Assembly: GCF_030408455.1 (NCBI RefSeq)
Contig: NZ_CP046977.1
Location: 2,170,001 to 2,234,000, forward strand
Origin: Corynebacterium atrinae
Lineage (GTDB): Bacteria; Actinomycetota; Actinomycetes; Mycobacteriales; Mycobacteriaceae
DNA: 64,000 nt
Reading direction: 5' to 3'
Numbering within the stretch: position 1 is the first letter of the stretch; every line of letters starts with the position of its first letter. The notes beneath the pieces were generated by a model. That model was not told the origin of the DNA and did not search any database. It saw nothing but the letters and a program-made list of their open reading frames with translations. This document shows positions 19,252-28,796 of this stretch, one piece after another. A program made the position numbers and the translations under genes.

Positions 19252-19464
19252 TTAGCTCCTGACGGCGGTGAAGCCGGCTTCATCGACGGCGGCGATGACC
19301 GCAGCGTCGTCGATAAGCTCTTCGGAGGTCACTGCGAGGCGACCGGTGGCGGCGCTGACCTCGATGCCCGTAACGCCGGGGATATTGGCGACTTCGCCGC
19401 GGATGGCGGATTCGCAATGTCCGCAGCTCATGCCGGTGACCTGGTATTCGGTGGTGGTTGCCAT
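19252..19464 (-). CDS. CopZ-like heavy-metal chaperone (HMA domain)
   Basis: 70 residues from ATG 19464 (MATTTEYQVTGMSCGHCESAI). A single HMA domain with the metal-binding MSCGHC motif, beta-alpha-beta-beta-alpha-beta length, and no extra domain. It should carry Cu(I) in the cytosol to the ATPase encoded just downstream. An ATG farther upstream (19506) would place the N terminus inside the operator and is unlikely. ELIDDA contains a GTCGATAAGC word (19309-19318). Confidence 0.93.
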   Translation of the reverse strand: MATTTEYQVTGMSCGHCESAIRGEVANIPGVTGIEVSAATGRLAVTSEELIDDAAVIAAVDEAGFTAVRS

Positions 19465-19506
19465 GGTGGTAGCTCCTATTCTTGGGGTGCGATTCACCTC
19501 CACCAT

Positions 19507-19523
19507 ATACCCTTAGGGGGTAT
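19507..19523. promoter_or_regulatory. CsoR-like copper operator
   Basis: ATACCCTTAGGGGGTAT is a 17-bp palindrome (ATACCC/GGGTAT around a TTAGG centre), 43 nt upstream of the copZ-like ATG. It resembles the G-tract palindromes bound by actinobacterial CsoR (ATACCCCC...GGGGTAT type). Copper binding would release the repressor and induce copZ and the ATPase. The call rests on pattern and context; the regulator gene is elsewhere. Confidence 0.65.
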
Positions 19524-19543
19524 TTTCAAGGGGCTGGCAACAG

Positions 19544-19580
19544 AAAAGTCCGCACCGGCACCCAGGGTGCCAATGCGGAC
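19544..19580 (-). terminator. Intrinsic terminator of nrdF
   Basis: On the minus strand, GTCCGCA (from 19580) pairs with TGCGGAC and GGCACC with GGTGCC inside it, followed directly by TTTTCTG. The stem, tight loop and U-run sit 19 nt past the nrdF stop and separate it from the copper operon promoter. Confidence 0.8.
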
Positions 19581-19598
19581 TCACGTCACGCGGGGAGG

Positions 19599-20953
<1,355 letters not shown>

Positions 20954-21664
20954 ATGCCCGAGGCACAGCGCACACCCGCCGCACCACTCTTGGATTATGT
21001 CCTCAATGAGCTCGGTCGCGAGATCATCTCGGGCACCCTACCCCCGGGAAAAACATTCACTCTCCACGATCTCAGCGACCGCTTCAACATTTCCCGCACC
21101 GTGGCCCGCGAAGCCATGCGCGCCCTCGAACAACTGGGGCTCGTATCTTCTTCCCGACGAGTCGGCATCACCGTCCGCCCCAGCTCCAGCTGGGCGGTAT
21201 TCGACCAGGCAGTGATCAACTGGCGCCTCGGATCTCCCACCCAACGGCGCGCCCAACTGCTCTCCCTCAATGAACTACGCACCGGGATCGAGCCGCAGGC
21301 CTCCCGCCTCGCCGCGGGAGCCGCATCCTCCCAGCAGCGAAATGAGCTAGTCGAGCTGGCCACCACCATGCGCGAACTCAGTCGATCCGGTCGAGCTTCC
21401 TCACAGTCCTTCCTCGAGGTAGACCTTCGCTTCCATGCGTTGCTCATGGAGGCCTCGGGTAACGAGATGTTCGCTGCCCTGATTCCGCCACTATTGTGCG
21501 TCCTCGAGGCTCGCAGCCGCTACGACCATCTCCCCGTCAGCCCGGGCGATAGAGCTGTCGCCACCCACGAGGACCTCGCCGCGGCCATCGCATCCGGCGA
21601 TATTGCCGCCGCCGAGAACTACTCCCGCGCGTTGCTCACCGAAGGTGAGCACTCGGACCGCTAA
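20954..21664 (+). CDS. gntR1: GntR/FadR-family regulator, GntR1 orthologue
   Basis: About 236 residues. N-terminal winged helix (LLDYVLNELGREIISGTLPPGKTFTLHDLSDRFNISRTVAREAMRALEQ, given here in part only as family evidence: RFNISRTVAREAMRAL) and a C-terminal FCD ligand domain with metal-type residues in DLRFHALLMEASGN. Between nrdF and nrdE, C. glutamicum carries gntR1 (cg2783), a gluconate-responsive regulator of gluconate uptake and pentose phosphate genes. Sequence and position support orthology. Start uncertain: ATG at 20942 or 20954 (AAAAGG lies 11 nt before the latter). It converges on nrdE. Confidence 0.85.
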   Translation: MPEAQRTPAAPLLDYVLNELGREIISGTLPPGKTFTLHDLSDRFNISRTVAREAMRALEQLGLVSSSRRVGITVRPSSSWAVFDQAVINWRLGSPTQRRAQLLSLNELRTGIEPQASRLAAGAASSQQRNELVELATTMRELSRSGRASSQSFLEVDLRFHALLMEASGNEMFAALIPPLLCVLEARSRYDHLPVSPGDRAVATHEDLAAAIASGDIAAAENYSRALLTEGEHSDR

Positions 21665-21671
21665 CAAGCCT

Positions 21672-21709
21672 GTCCCCGCCACCCCAGGCGGGTCTGGGGT
21701 GGCGGGGAC
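21672..21709. terminator. Bidirectional stem-loop between gntR1 and nrdE
   Basis: A perfect 16-bp inverted repeat (arms GTCCCCGCCACCCCAG and its complement) with a 6-nt loop lies 7 nt past the gntR1 stop and 24 nt past the nrdE stop. It should terminate both converging transcripts. No long U-run is present. Confidence 0.7.
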
Positions 21710-21733
21710 GGACGGGCGTCGATAAGCGAGAAG

Positions 21734-23902
21734 CTACAACATGCAGCTGACGCAGCCCTCGATCTCGGTGCCCTCCAGGGCGACCTGCCGCAGGCGGATG
21801 TAGTACAAGGTCTTAATGCCCTTGCGCCACGCATAGATCTGAGCGCGGTTGATGTCGCGGGTAGTGGCGGTGTCCTTGAAGAACAGCGTCAGCGACAGAC
21901 CCTGGTCGACGTACTTAGTGGCGACGGCATAGGTATCAATGATCTTCTCGTAGCCGATCTCGTACGAGTCCTGGAAGTACTCCAGGTTGTCGTTGTCCAT
22001 GTGCGGCGCCGGGTAGTACACGCGGCCAATCTTGCCCTCCTTGCGGATCTCGATCTTGGAGGCGATCGGGTGGATCGACGAGGTGGAATTGTTGATGTAA
22101 GAGATCGAGCCCGTCGGCGGAACGGCCTGGAGATTTCGGTTGTAAAGTCCGTGCTCCATCACCTCAGCCTTGAGGTCAGCCCACTCCTCCGCGGAAGGCA
22201 CGGTAACGGTGGAGTTGGCGAAGATCTCCTTGACCTTTTCGGTTACCGGCTGGAATTCCGCCGGGTCGAAGCCGTCAAAGAAGGTACCGTCGGCGTACTT
22301 GGAATCTTCGAAACCAACGAACTTCTCCCCACGCTCCCGCGCGATCTTGTTGGAGGCCCGCAGAGCCTGGTAGAGGATCGCAGCGAAGTAGGCGTTGGTG
22401 AAGTCGAGGCCTTCCTCCGAGCCGTAATAAATGCGCTCGCGACCGAGGTAGCCGTGCAGGTTCATCTGCCCCAGACCGATGGCGTGGGCGGCGTCATTGC
22501 CCTCGCGGATGGAGGGAACCGAGTTGATGGCAGTGGACTCGGCGACTGCGGTGAGGCCACGAATCGCGGTCTCCACGGTGGAAGCAAAGTTGGGCGAGTC
22601 CATCGTCATAGCGATGTTCAGCGAGCCAAGGTTGCAGGAAATATCCTCGCCGACATGCTCGTAGGTGAGGTCCTCATGGTAGGTCGAGGGGGTGTTGACC
22701 TGCAGGATCTCGGAACACAGGTTAGACATATTGATGCGACCGGCGATCGGGTTCGCGGCGTTGACCGTGTCCTCGAACATGATGTACGGGTAGCCGGACT
22801 CGAACTGAATCTCCGCGAGCGTCTGGAAGAACTGACGCGCGTTGATCTTGGTCTTGCGGATCCGGGGATCCTCCACCATCTCGTCATACAACTCAGAGAC
22901 GGAAATATCACCGAAAGGCTTGCCGTACACCCGCTCCACGTCATACGGCGAGAACAGGTACATGTCATCGTTGCGGCGCGCCAGCTCAAAGGTGACATCG
23001 GGAATGACGACACCGAGCGAGAGGGTCTTGATGCGGATCTTCTCATCGGCGTTCTCGCGCTTGGTGTCCAGGAAGGACATGATGTCAGGGTGGTGGGCGT
23101 TGAGGTACACCGCGCCGGCCCCCTGCCGCGCACCGAGCTGGTTGGCGTAAGAGAAGGAATCCTCCAGCAGCTTCATCACCGGGATGACACCCGAGGACTG
23201 GTTCTCGATGTGCTTGATCGGCGCACCCGACTCACGCAGGTTGCTCAGCAGCAGAGCGACGCCGCCACCGCGCTTGGACAGCTGGAGAGCTGAGTTGATA
23301 GCGCGGCCAATGGACTCCATGTTGTCCTCAATGCGCAGGAGGAAACAAGAAACGAGCTCACCGCGCTGAGCCTTGCCCGCATTGAGGAAGGTCGGGGTGG
23401 CGGGCTGGAAGCGGCCAGACATAATCTCGTCGACCAAGTTTTCTGCCAAGGGGCGGTCACCGTTAGCGAGGAACAGCGCGGTCATGGAGACGCGGTCCTC
23501 GAAGCGCTCGAGGTAGCGGCGGCCATCAAAAGTCTTGAGAGTGTACGAGGTGTAGTACTTGTATGCACCGAGGAACGTCTGAAAACGGAATTTGAAGGCG
23601 TAGGCACGCTTGAACAACGACTTGATGAAGTCAAAGTCGTAGAGCGCCAGCACCTCCGGCTCGTAATAACGATTCTCCACGAGGTAATGCAGCTTTTCTT
23701 CCAGATCATGGAAATACACCGTGTTCTGGTTGACGTGCTGGAGGAAGAACTGGTTCGCGGCCTCTCGGTCCTTATCGAACTGGATCTCACCCTTATCGTC
23801 ATACAAGTTGAGCAGCGCGTTCAGCGCGTGATAATCAAGCTGTTCCGCCTGGCTCACCGGCTCGGCGACGGACTTTCCCATGGGCTGGCTCGTGGTGGTC
23901 AC
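21734..23902 (-). CDS. nrdE: Ribonucleotide reductase class Ib, large (alpha) subunit
   Basis: 722 residues from GTG 23902. Catalytic subunit reducing NDPs to dNDPs. Typical stretches: [16 protein letters not shown] (redox Cys), [16 protein letters not shown] [22 protein letters not shown] (active-site Cys), and the C-terminal electron-relay pair CVSC in EGCVSCML, recharged by NrdH. Class Ib enzymes lack the N-terminal ATP cone, as here. It is the last gene of nrdH-nrdI-nrdE. An ATG at 23881 is a possible alternative start. Confidence 0.97.
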   Translation of the reverse strand: MTTTSQPMGKSVAEPVSQAEQLDYHALNALLNLYDDKGEIQFDKDREAANQFFLQHVNQNTVYFHDLEEKLHYLVENRYYEPEVLALYDFDFIKSLFKRAYAFKFRFQTFLGAYKYYTSYTLKTFDGRRYLERFEDRVSMTALFLANGDRPLAENLVDEIMSGRFQPATPTFLNAGKAQRGELVSCFLLRIEDNMESIGRAINSALQLSKRGGGVALLLSNLRESGAPIKHIENQSSGVIPVMKLLEDSFSYANQLGARQGAGAVYLNAHHPDIMSFLDTKRENADEKIRIKTLSLGVVIPDVTFELARRNDDMYLFSPYDVERVYGKPFGDISVSELYDEMVEDPRIRKTKINARQFFQTLAEIQFESGYPYIMFEDTVNAANPIAGRINMSNLCSEILQVNTPSTYHEDLTYEHVGEDISCNLGSLNIAMTMDSPNFASTVETAIRGLTAVAESTAINSVPSIREGNDAAHAIGLGQMNLHGYLGRERIYYGSEEGLDFTNAYFAAILYQALRASNKIARERGEKFVGFEDSKYADGTFFDGFDPAEFQPVTEKVKEIFANSTVTVPSAEEWADLKAEVMEHGLYNRNLQAVPPTGSISYINNSTSSIHPIASKIEIRKEGKIGRVYYPAPHMDNDNLEYFQDSYEIGYEKIIDTYAVATKYVDQGLSLTLFFKDTATTRDINRAQIYAWRKGIKTLYYIRLRQVALEGTEIEGCVSCML

Positions 23903-23932
23903 GTGACCTTGCCTTTCACTCTCGTTGGTAGT

Positions 23933-24373
23933 TTAACTAGCTGCTGGTTCGGGCTGCAGTCCGAGTTGTTCTGCATTCTCGATGAGGCCTGCGCGCAGAA
24001 TTTCCACGTCCTCATCGTTGCCCAACAGTTCAAAGCGATAGACATACGGCACCTGGCACTTTTTAGAAATGACCTCACCGGCCACCCCGAAATCAGTACC
24101 AAAGTTGGTGTTTCCGCTCGACACCACCGCGCGAATGAGGCTGCGATTGTGTTCGTTATTAAGGAAGCGAATGACTTGAACGGGAACGGGCCGCGAATTT
24201 TGATGGCTTATCGACGCCCCGCCGCCATACGTCGGACAAATCAACACGTAAGGCTCGTCCACCACCAGCGGTTCCTCTGCTTTCAGCAAAGGAATCCGCT
24301 GAGCGGGAAACCCAAGCTTATCGACGAACCGGCGGGTATTCTCCGTGGCGGAGGAGAAGTACACGACGAGCAT
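23933..24373 (-). CDS. nrdI: NrdI flavodoxin-like protein
   Basis: 146 residues. Flavodoxin fold that delivers oxidant to assemble the Mn-tyrosyl cofactor of NrdF. The FMN phosphate loop [14 protein letters not shown] opens the protein, and CPTYGGGAS and SSGNTNFG are the other flavin loops. It lies 30 nt upstream of nrdE. ASISHQ and FVDKLG include two copies of the repeated GTCGATAAGC word (24206, 24316). Confidence 0.95.
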   Translation of the reverse strand: MLVVYFSSATENTRRFVDKLGFPAQRIPLLKAEEPLVVDEPYVLICPTYGGGASISHQNSRPVPVQVIRFLNNEHNRSLIRAVVSSGNTNFGTDFGVAGEVISKKCQVPYVYRFELLGNDEDVEILRAGLIENAEQLGLQPEPAAS

Positions 24374-24412
24374 GCCGTTTCACTTCCTTTGGTTGACGTT
24401 CTCTAACTAATA

Positions 24413-24440
24413 AATCCGCCCAGCTGATGGTGGGCGGATT
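24413..24440 (-). terminator. Stem-loop in the nrdH-nrdI gap
   Basis: AATCCGCCCA/TGGGCGGATT forms a perfect 10-bp stem with an 8-nt loop. On the minus strand it is followed by TATTAGTTAG, A+T-rich but not a pure U-run. It lies 76 nt past nrdH and 40 nt before nrdI, so it could attenuate read-through and set nrdH above nrdIE. Confidence 0.5.
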
Positions 24441-24515
24441 ATGCGAAGCGAGGGTGCGAGCGAAGGCTCTCCGACTCCCGACCGGTATCGCCTCCGCTCC
24501 GCTGCCGGAACGGTG

Positions 24516-24749
24516 TTAGGCGACGACGGCAGTCAGGTTGTTGATCCGCTCGGGGCGGAACCCGGACCAGTGCTCGCCGTTAGCCTCCACGACCGGGGCC
24601 TGGAGGTAGCCCAGGGCCAGGACGTAATCACGAGCATCATCGTCCAAGCTGATGTCCACGGTGTCATATTCCAGACCAGCACGATCCAAAGCCTTCTTGG
24701 TGGCCTTGCACTGAACGCAAGCGGGCTTGGTGTAGAGGGTGATAGCCAT
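24516..24749 (-). CDS. nrdH: Glutaredoxin-like thioredoxin NrdH
   Basis: 77 residues with the N-terminal redox motif KPACVQCKATKKAL and the C-terminal WSGFRPERINNL region typical of NrdH. It passes electrons from thioredoxin reductase to the C-terminal cysteines of NrdE. It is the first gene of the nrdHIE transcript, which begins downstream of two NrdR boxes at 24834-24881. ATG 24749. Confidence 0.96.
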   Translation of the reverse strand: MAITLYTKPACVQCKATKKALDRAGLEYDTVDISLDDDARDYVLALGYLQAPVVEANGEHWSGFRPERINNLTAVVA

Positions 24750-24833
24750 GGGAGTAGTCCTCGTCTGTGTGGTCTGTCGTGCGTCTGGCAGTTCTTCCGT
24801 GCTCCGAGTTTTCCCCGGTAGCGACAGTTAATG

Positions 24834-24881
24834 ACACTATACTTTGTGGTCTATGGGCGCAACCAGCACTATATATAGTAG
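24834..24881. promoter_or_regulatory. Pair of NrdR boxes upstream of nrdHIE
   Basis: Two 16-bp boxes: ACACTATACTTTGTGG at 24834-24849 and AGCACTATATATAGTA-type sequence at 24866-24881 (consensus ACACTATATATAGTGT). Their starts are 32 bp apart, three helical turns, the classic spacing. NrdR with ATP/dATP bound would repress the reductase genes. The boxes end 85-130 nt before the nrdH ATG. Confidence 0.8.
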
Positions 24882-25174
24882 TTACACCGATGAAACTCCC
24901 AGGATGTGAGCACAAGCAGGCCCACATGTTGACCTTGCCCCCGCAAGCATTAATCGCTCCAGAACAACACCGATGGGATTTCCGCTGTTCGCGCGCGTTC
25001 GCGCTGCCTTGCCGTTATCAAATCGTTACAAACTGGGGCGGGTGCGATGTTGTGGGGCTGGTGGTGCTCATTGGGTTGCCGTCCGCTTCCTCCCGACGCC
25101 CTGATCGCGACCGGAACCGATTTCCCGACCTAAAACCCCAGGTGACGCTCGGCGGTGGTCGGAAAAACAGCCTA

Positions 25175-25248
25175 AAACCGGCGCTTCCTAACAACTCCGG
25201 GGTCAATCCCCCTTCCAAACCGGCCAAGTTGTTAGGAAGTGCCGGTTT
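25175..25248. repeat. Palindromic repeat element, copy 1
   Basis: A 22-bp arm at 25175-25196 (ends CTTCCTAACAACT) matches the reverse complement of 25227-25248 (AGTTGTTAGGAAGTGCC...) at 21 of 22 positions, around a 30-nt loop starting CCGGGGTCAATC. A second copy with almost the same loop lies at 41629-44762, split by an IS. Loop conservation shows a dispersed repeat family (REP or MITE-like), not two unrelated hairpins. Confidence 0.75.
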
Positions 25249-25370
25249 CGCCGACTCAGTAGGCCGGCCAGCGCACCGACTTAGGACGGTGGCTCGATGC
25301 CCCGGCGCCAGGCCAAAGCTGGAGCAGACCCAACTTGCCCCTTGAGCCCCAAACAGCAACCGGCATAGCG

Positions 25371-25404
25371 AAAACCGCCCGCTTCCCCAAGGGGAGGCGG
25401 ACGG
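25371..25404 (-). terminator. Intrinsic terminator of rpmJ
   Basis: On the minus strand CCGTCCGCCTCCCC pairs with GGGGAAGCGGGCGG around TT, then TTTTCGC follows. It lies 26 nt past the rpmJ stop. Confidence 0.8.
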
Positions 25405-25429
25405 CTGACGACTATGCAGAGGCGTGCTC

Positions 25430-25552
25430 TTAACCCTGGCGGGCCTTGAAGCGCGGCTCCTTCTTGTTGATCACGTAGACCTTGCCACGACGACGCACAA
25501 CCTGGGCGCCCGGCTTATTCTTCAGCGACCGAAGCGACTTGCGGACCTTCAT
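25430..25552 (-). CDS. rpmJ: 50S ribosomal protein L36, cysteine-free type
   Basis: 40 residues: [17 protein letters not shown], then [20 protein letters not shown], ending RQG. The length and [16 protein letters not shown] core identify L36. The zinc-ribbon cysteines and histidine of the standard form are absent, so this is the C-minus (YkgO-like) type, which in several bacteria replaces the zinc-binding protein when zinc is scarce. It is divergent from nadE. I saw no clear Zur box upstream. Confidence 0.92.
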   Translation of the reverse strand: MKVRKSLRSLKNKPGAQVVRRRGKVYVINKKEPRFKARQG

Positions 25553-25757
25553 CGGGCGCTCCTTTCTGTATGCGCGTTATCGGAATGCGACTAATTTTCC
25601 TGCAGTGACTGGGGATCTCCCACCGATGCACTCGGCGAGTCCACCAGCCATGACACGAGGGGATATGTTACCTGACGTCTCCCCCATCCACCAAAACAAT
25701 CGTCTTAGCTGTTCTTGAGGCACAATTCTGGCGACGGTGGCGGCTAGTATCGGCAGC

Positions 25758-26594
25758 ATGTCTCAGGCTCCCGAATCTTTGCAGCATTCCATTATCACTG
25801 CCCTGCATACTCTGCCGATTATCGATGCCCCCGCGGAGATCGACGCCCGCGTCGCCTTCCTCGTGGACTATCTCAAGGCGTCCGGAGCGAAGGGCTTTGT
25901 GCTGGGTATCTCCGGGGGCCAGGACTCCACCTTGGCGGGTCGCCTCGCCCAGTTGGCGGTCTCCAACCTGCGCGAGCAAGGACACGATGCGGAGTTTTGG
26001 GCCGTGCGACTCCCCCACGGGACCCAGGCCGATGAAGATGATGCTCAGGCGGCCCTGCGTTTCATCGATCCTGATCACAGCGTGACGGTCAATATTGCCG
26101 ACTCCACCGCGGCCATGGATCAGGCCGTCGCCTCCGCCTTGGGGCTGAGCAAGCTGGGCGATTTCAACAAGGGCAATGTCAAAGCCCGCCAGCGCATGAT
26201 CGCTCAGTATGCGATTGCGGGAGAAATGCAGTTGCTGGTCATCGGCACTGATCATGCTGCGGAGAACGTGACGGGGTTTTTCACCAAGTTTGGTGATGGC
26301 GCCGCCGATCTTCTCCCCCTCGCCGGGTTGAACAAGCGCCAGGGTGCCGCCCTGCTGCGGGAGCTGGGCGCACCAGAAAGCACGTGGCGGAAGGTACCCA
26401 CCGCTGATCTCGAGGAAGACCGCCCGGCGCTGCCGGATGAGCACGCCCTCGGCGTCACCTATGAACACATCGACGACTACCTGGAAGGCCGAAAGGTGCC
26501 CGATGACGCCCGGAGGCGGATCGAGCACCTGTGGAAGGTGGGCAATCACAAGCGGCACACGCCGCCGGAGCCCACCTCGACGTGGTGGCGTTAG
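25758..26594 (+). CDS. nadE: NH3-dependent NAD+ synthetase
   Basis: About 278 residues from ATG 25758 ([11 protein letters not shown]). It amidates nicotinate adenine dinucleotide to NAD+ with ATP and ammonia. The PP-loop [19 protein letters not shown] is intact, as are [19 protein letters not shown] and the C-terminal GNHKRHTPP. It lacks a glutaminase domain, so it uses free ammonia. A GTG at 25737 would add 7 residues. Its 3' end overlaps the PPOX gene by 4 nt. Confidence 0.95.
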   Translation: MSQAPESLQHSIITALHTLPIIDAPAEIDARVAFLVDYLKASGAKGFVLGISGGQDSTLAGRLAQLAVSNLREQGHDAEFWAVRLPHGTQADEDDAQAALRFIDPDHSVTVNIADSTAAMDQAVASALGLSKLGDFNKGNVKARQRMIAQYAIAGEMQLLVIGTDHAAENVTGFFTKFGDGAADLLPLAGLNKRQGAALLRELGAPESTWRKVPTADLEEDRPALPDEHALGVTYEHIDDYLEGRKVPDDARRRIEHLWKVGNHKRHTPPEPTSTWWR

Positions 26595-27013
26595 TAGCGT
26601 TCCGGTTCTTCCGCGATCTCGAACTCACGGCCCGAGATCTCGGTGGCTTGGATGCGCACCCAGTTGTACTTCAGCGTCGGGGCCCAGGGCTTGAGGTTGA
26701 GGGTCTCGGCGTGTGCGATCGCCGCATTGTCTTCCAGCACTTCGGCGGTACCGCGCACGATCACGGACCAGGCAGTACCGTCCTCAACTCCGTCGGCCTC
26801 GAAGAGGACGTCGTGGTTGAGGGTGAGAGTAAAGAGCTTGGAGCCCTCGGCGGTGCGGAAGTAGATGTCTTCGCCATCGATGACGAAGTTGATCGGGAAG
26901 ATCTCCAGGTCATTGTTGCGGTGCAGCACTAAGCGACCGGGCTGAACGTCGGCTAGGTAAGCCAAAGACTGCTCGACGGAGAGATTGCGGAAGACATCAT
27001 CGTTCATGGACAT
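26591..27013 (-). CDS. Pyridoxamine 5'-phosphate oxidase-family (flavin split-barrel) protein
   Basis: About 140 residues from ATG 27013, which has AGGAG 9-10 nt upstream. The sequence [34 protein letters not shown] is the PNPOx-like split barrel of actinobacteria. Members bind FMN or F420 and reduce or bind varied substrates; the substrate is not predictable here. It converges on nadE. Confidence 0.88.
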   Translation of the reverse strand: MSMNDDVFRNLSVEQSLAYLADVQPGRLVLHRNNDLEIFPINFVIDGEDIYFRTAEGSKLFTLTLNHDVLFEADGVEDGTAWSVIVRGTAEVLEDNAAIAHAETLNLKPWAPTLKYNWVRIQATEISGREFEIAEEPERY

Positions 27014-27118
27014 GGTGGTCAACTCCTGAAGTCTGACGGTCGCGGGCGCGGCCGGTTGTTAGTTCTAGACTACGTCGTCGCTCATTGTGGCGAAGGCAGG
27101 TGGGATAGTCGCCTTAAC

Positions 27119-27143
27119 CCTTGACCTTGCCACAGTGTCAAGG
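27119..27143. promoter_or_regulatory. MerR-type operator upstream of the HEAT/MerR operon
   Basis: CCTTGAC and GTCAAGG form 7-bp arms around an 11-bp centre, and TTGACC inside it could be a -35 hexamer with TTTGAT (27146-27151) as -10, a spacing of about 19 bp. Overlong spacing spanned by a palindrome is the hallmark of promoters twisted open by MerR-family activators. The MerR gene at 27774 is the obvious ligand, suggesting autoregulation. Confidence 0.6.
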
Positions 27144-27175
27144 TCTTTGATGAAAGGGGAAAGGAGGAGGTCCCC

Positions 27176-27787
27176 ATGACCACCATTAGTCAACGTCAGC
27201 TCCAACAGGCATTTGACGCCCCAGCCGCGTCCACCCGTTTGCAGGCCGCGCTGGCCGCAGGCACGAGCCCGCAGCCAGGTTTCGCTCCATCACTCGTTGC
27301 CCAGTGCGGGCGCGAGCCTGACTTTTTCGTCCGGGACATGCTGACATGGGCGCTGACCCGTCATGATCACACGGAGGTGGTGGAGCTCGTTCTGCCCGAG
27401 TTGCGTTCGGCCGAGCCGCAGGCCCGCAGCCAGGCATTGCACACGTTGACCAAGATCGCGGATCCCACGACGTGGCGGGCGATTACTCTGGACTTGCTCC
27501 GCGATAGCGATGATGAGGTGGCCCGCACGGCGTGGCGCGCGGCAGCTGGTCTCTACCCTGAGGAGGAGAAACCCCAGCTGGCGAAGGTTCTAGCATCGCA
27601 GTTTGGGCGCGGTGATCGTGATGTTCGGCTCAGCCTGAGCCGAGCATTCGCGCAGTTGGGTCCCGCCGCCGAAGGCGTCGTTGCGCGTGCTCGACACCAC
27701 CCTCGGGAGTCGGTGCGTGCCCACGCGTTGGCTACGGAGCGGATCATGGCCGACCCGGAGGAGGGGTTCCACAGTGCGTATTGGTGA
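27176..27787 (+). CDS. HEAT-repeat protein
   Basis: 203 residues built of helical repeats of the HEAT/PBS-lyase type from about residue 40: DMLTWALTRHDHTEVVELVLPEL, SQALHTLTKIADPTTWRAI, ARTAWRAAAGLYPEEEK, LSLSRAFAQLGPAAEGVV. Such solenoids bind partner proteins. No catalytic motif. The ribosome site AAAGGAGGAGG is strong. The MerR-HEAT regulator starts within its last codons (14-nt overlap), so the two are co-translated and likely work together. Confidence 0.85.
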   Translation: MTTISQRQLQQAFDAPAASTRLQAALAAGTSPQPGFAPSLVAQCGREPDFFVRDMLTWALTRHDHTEVVELVLPELRSAEPQARSQALHTLTKIADPTTWRAITLDLLRDSDDEVARTAWRAAAGLYPEEEKPQLAKVLASQFGRGDRDVRLSLSRAFAQLGPAAEGVVARARHHPRESVRAHALATERIMADPEEGFHSAYW

Positions 27788-28796
27788 GGTGTCCGAGCTC
27801 TCCGGTGTCAGCGCCCGCATGCTGCGTCATTACGACAAGATTGGGTTGCTCCGTCCGCCGGAACGCACGTCCGGCGGGTATCGCGAGTACTCGGACGAGG
27901 ACCTGCGGCGCTTGTTCCACATTGAGGGGTTGCGTTCGCTGGGCTTGGAGTTATCGGAGGTCGCCGAGGTGCTCCGTGATCCGGGCTTCAGTCCGACCAC
28001 GCTTATCGACGCCCTCATCACCAGCACCCGCGAGCGCCTCACCCAAGAAAAAGCGCTGTTGCGCACTCTCCGTCTGGTGCGCGCCAGCCACCCAGTCGAC
28101 TGGTCCGACGTGCTGCGCACCACGAGCCTCATACGGGGTCTCGGCGCCGCCGAGCCCTCCCAGCGGCTGCGGGTGGCACTGTCCGTCGACGCCGAGCGTC
28201 ACCTGTCCATGCTTATCGACGCCGCCCTGTCCGAGACCGATCCCAACACCGCGGGTGCGTTGGACTGGGTGGTGGCGCAGGGCGGAGACACCGCGGTGCC
28301 CCATTTAGCAGACGTCCTAACGTCTGCCTCCCCTGATCGGCAACGCCGGGCGGCGATGATGCTGCGAAAGATCGGTTCAGTGCAGTCGTTGGAGGCCCTG
28401 GCTGGCGCCATCGCGCACCCCGATCCCCAGGTGCGGGGATGGGCGGCCCTCGAGCGAGGCAGGTTAGGGGAGGTGGATGCCGTTGCCGCCCTGGTGGAAC
28501 TCATCGTGGCGGGCCGCGAGGACGTGGAGGCCGCAGACGTCCTGGAGTTTCTAGCTCTCAAGCATGGCTACGCTGCAGAAATCACCGAGGCCCTCGCTGC
28601 GGAGCTCGCCGGGGCCGAGGACTCCGTTCGGTACCGGTTGACCGAGTCGCTCGCCGGAATTCCCGGGCCAGGGGCTGATTCACTGTTGACACGCTTGGCG
28701 GCTGATGCTTCCCCGCAGGTAGCTCATACGGCCAGGTATTTGCTATCAATGCGCCCGTCCACCACCGTCACCAATTCATCCAAGGCCGAGCGGTGA
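27774..28796 (+). CDS. MerR-family regulator fused to HEAT repeats
   Basis: 340 residues from GTG 27774. MerR DNA-binding domain at 1-70 (RIGEVSELSGVSARMLRHYDKIGLLRP) with a dimerisation coiled coil (about 85-115), then about 200 residues of HEAT-like repeats (ADVLTSASPDRQRRAAMMLRKIG, AGAIAHPDPQVRGWAALERG) in place of the usual small effector domain. No metal-binding Cys motif. Two GTCGATAAGC words (28001, 28211) encode LID with the rare Leu codon CTT. Its last 73 nt overlap the 3' end of the ABC ATPase gene on the other strand. Confidence 0.88.
   Translation: MRIGEVSELSGVSARMLRHYDKIGLLRPPERTSGGYREYSDEDLRRLFHIEGLRSLGLELSEVAEVLRDPGFSPTTLIDALITSTRERLTQEKALLRTLRLVRASHPVDWSDVLRTTSLIRGLGAAEPSQRLRVALSVDAERHLSMLIDAALSETDPNTAGALDWVVAQGGDTAVPHLADVLTSASPDRQRRAAMMLRKIGSVQSLEALAGAIAHPDPQVRGWAALERGRLGEVDAVAALVELIVAGREDVEAADVLEFLALKHGYAAEITEALAAELAGAEDSVRYRLTESLAGIPGPGADSLLTRLAADASPQVAHTARYLLSMRPSTTVTNSSKAER

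Larger units (their letters stand above)
24882..25429. other. Long gene-free stretch between nrdHIE and rpmJ
   Basis: About 550 nt with no supported gene. It holds the upstream part of the nrd promoter, the palindromic repeat at 25175-25248 and the rpmJ terminator at 25375-25404. Open frames across it on both strands (e.g. 25018-25359) have no ribosome site and run through the palindrome, so I treat them as chance. Confidence 0.5.

Noticed and set aside
25018-25359. 113-codon minus frame after nrdH
   Set aside because: Runs through the palindromic repeat, has no ribosome site and no recognisable domain.
25553-25757. Zur box upstream of rpmJ
   Set aside because: No AATG-A-AA-T-CATT type palindrome found.
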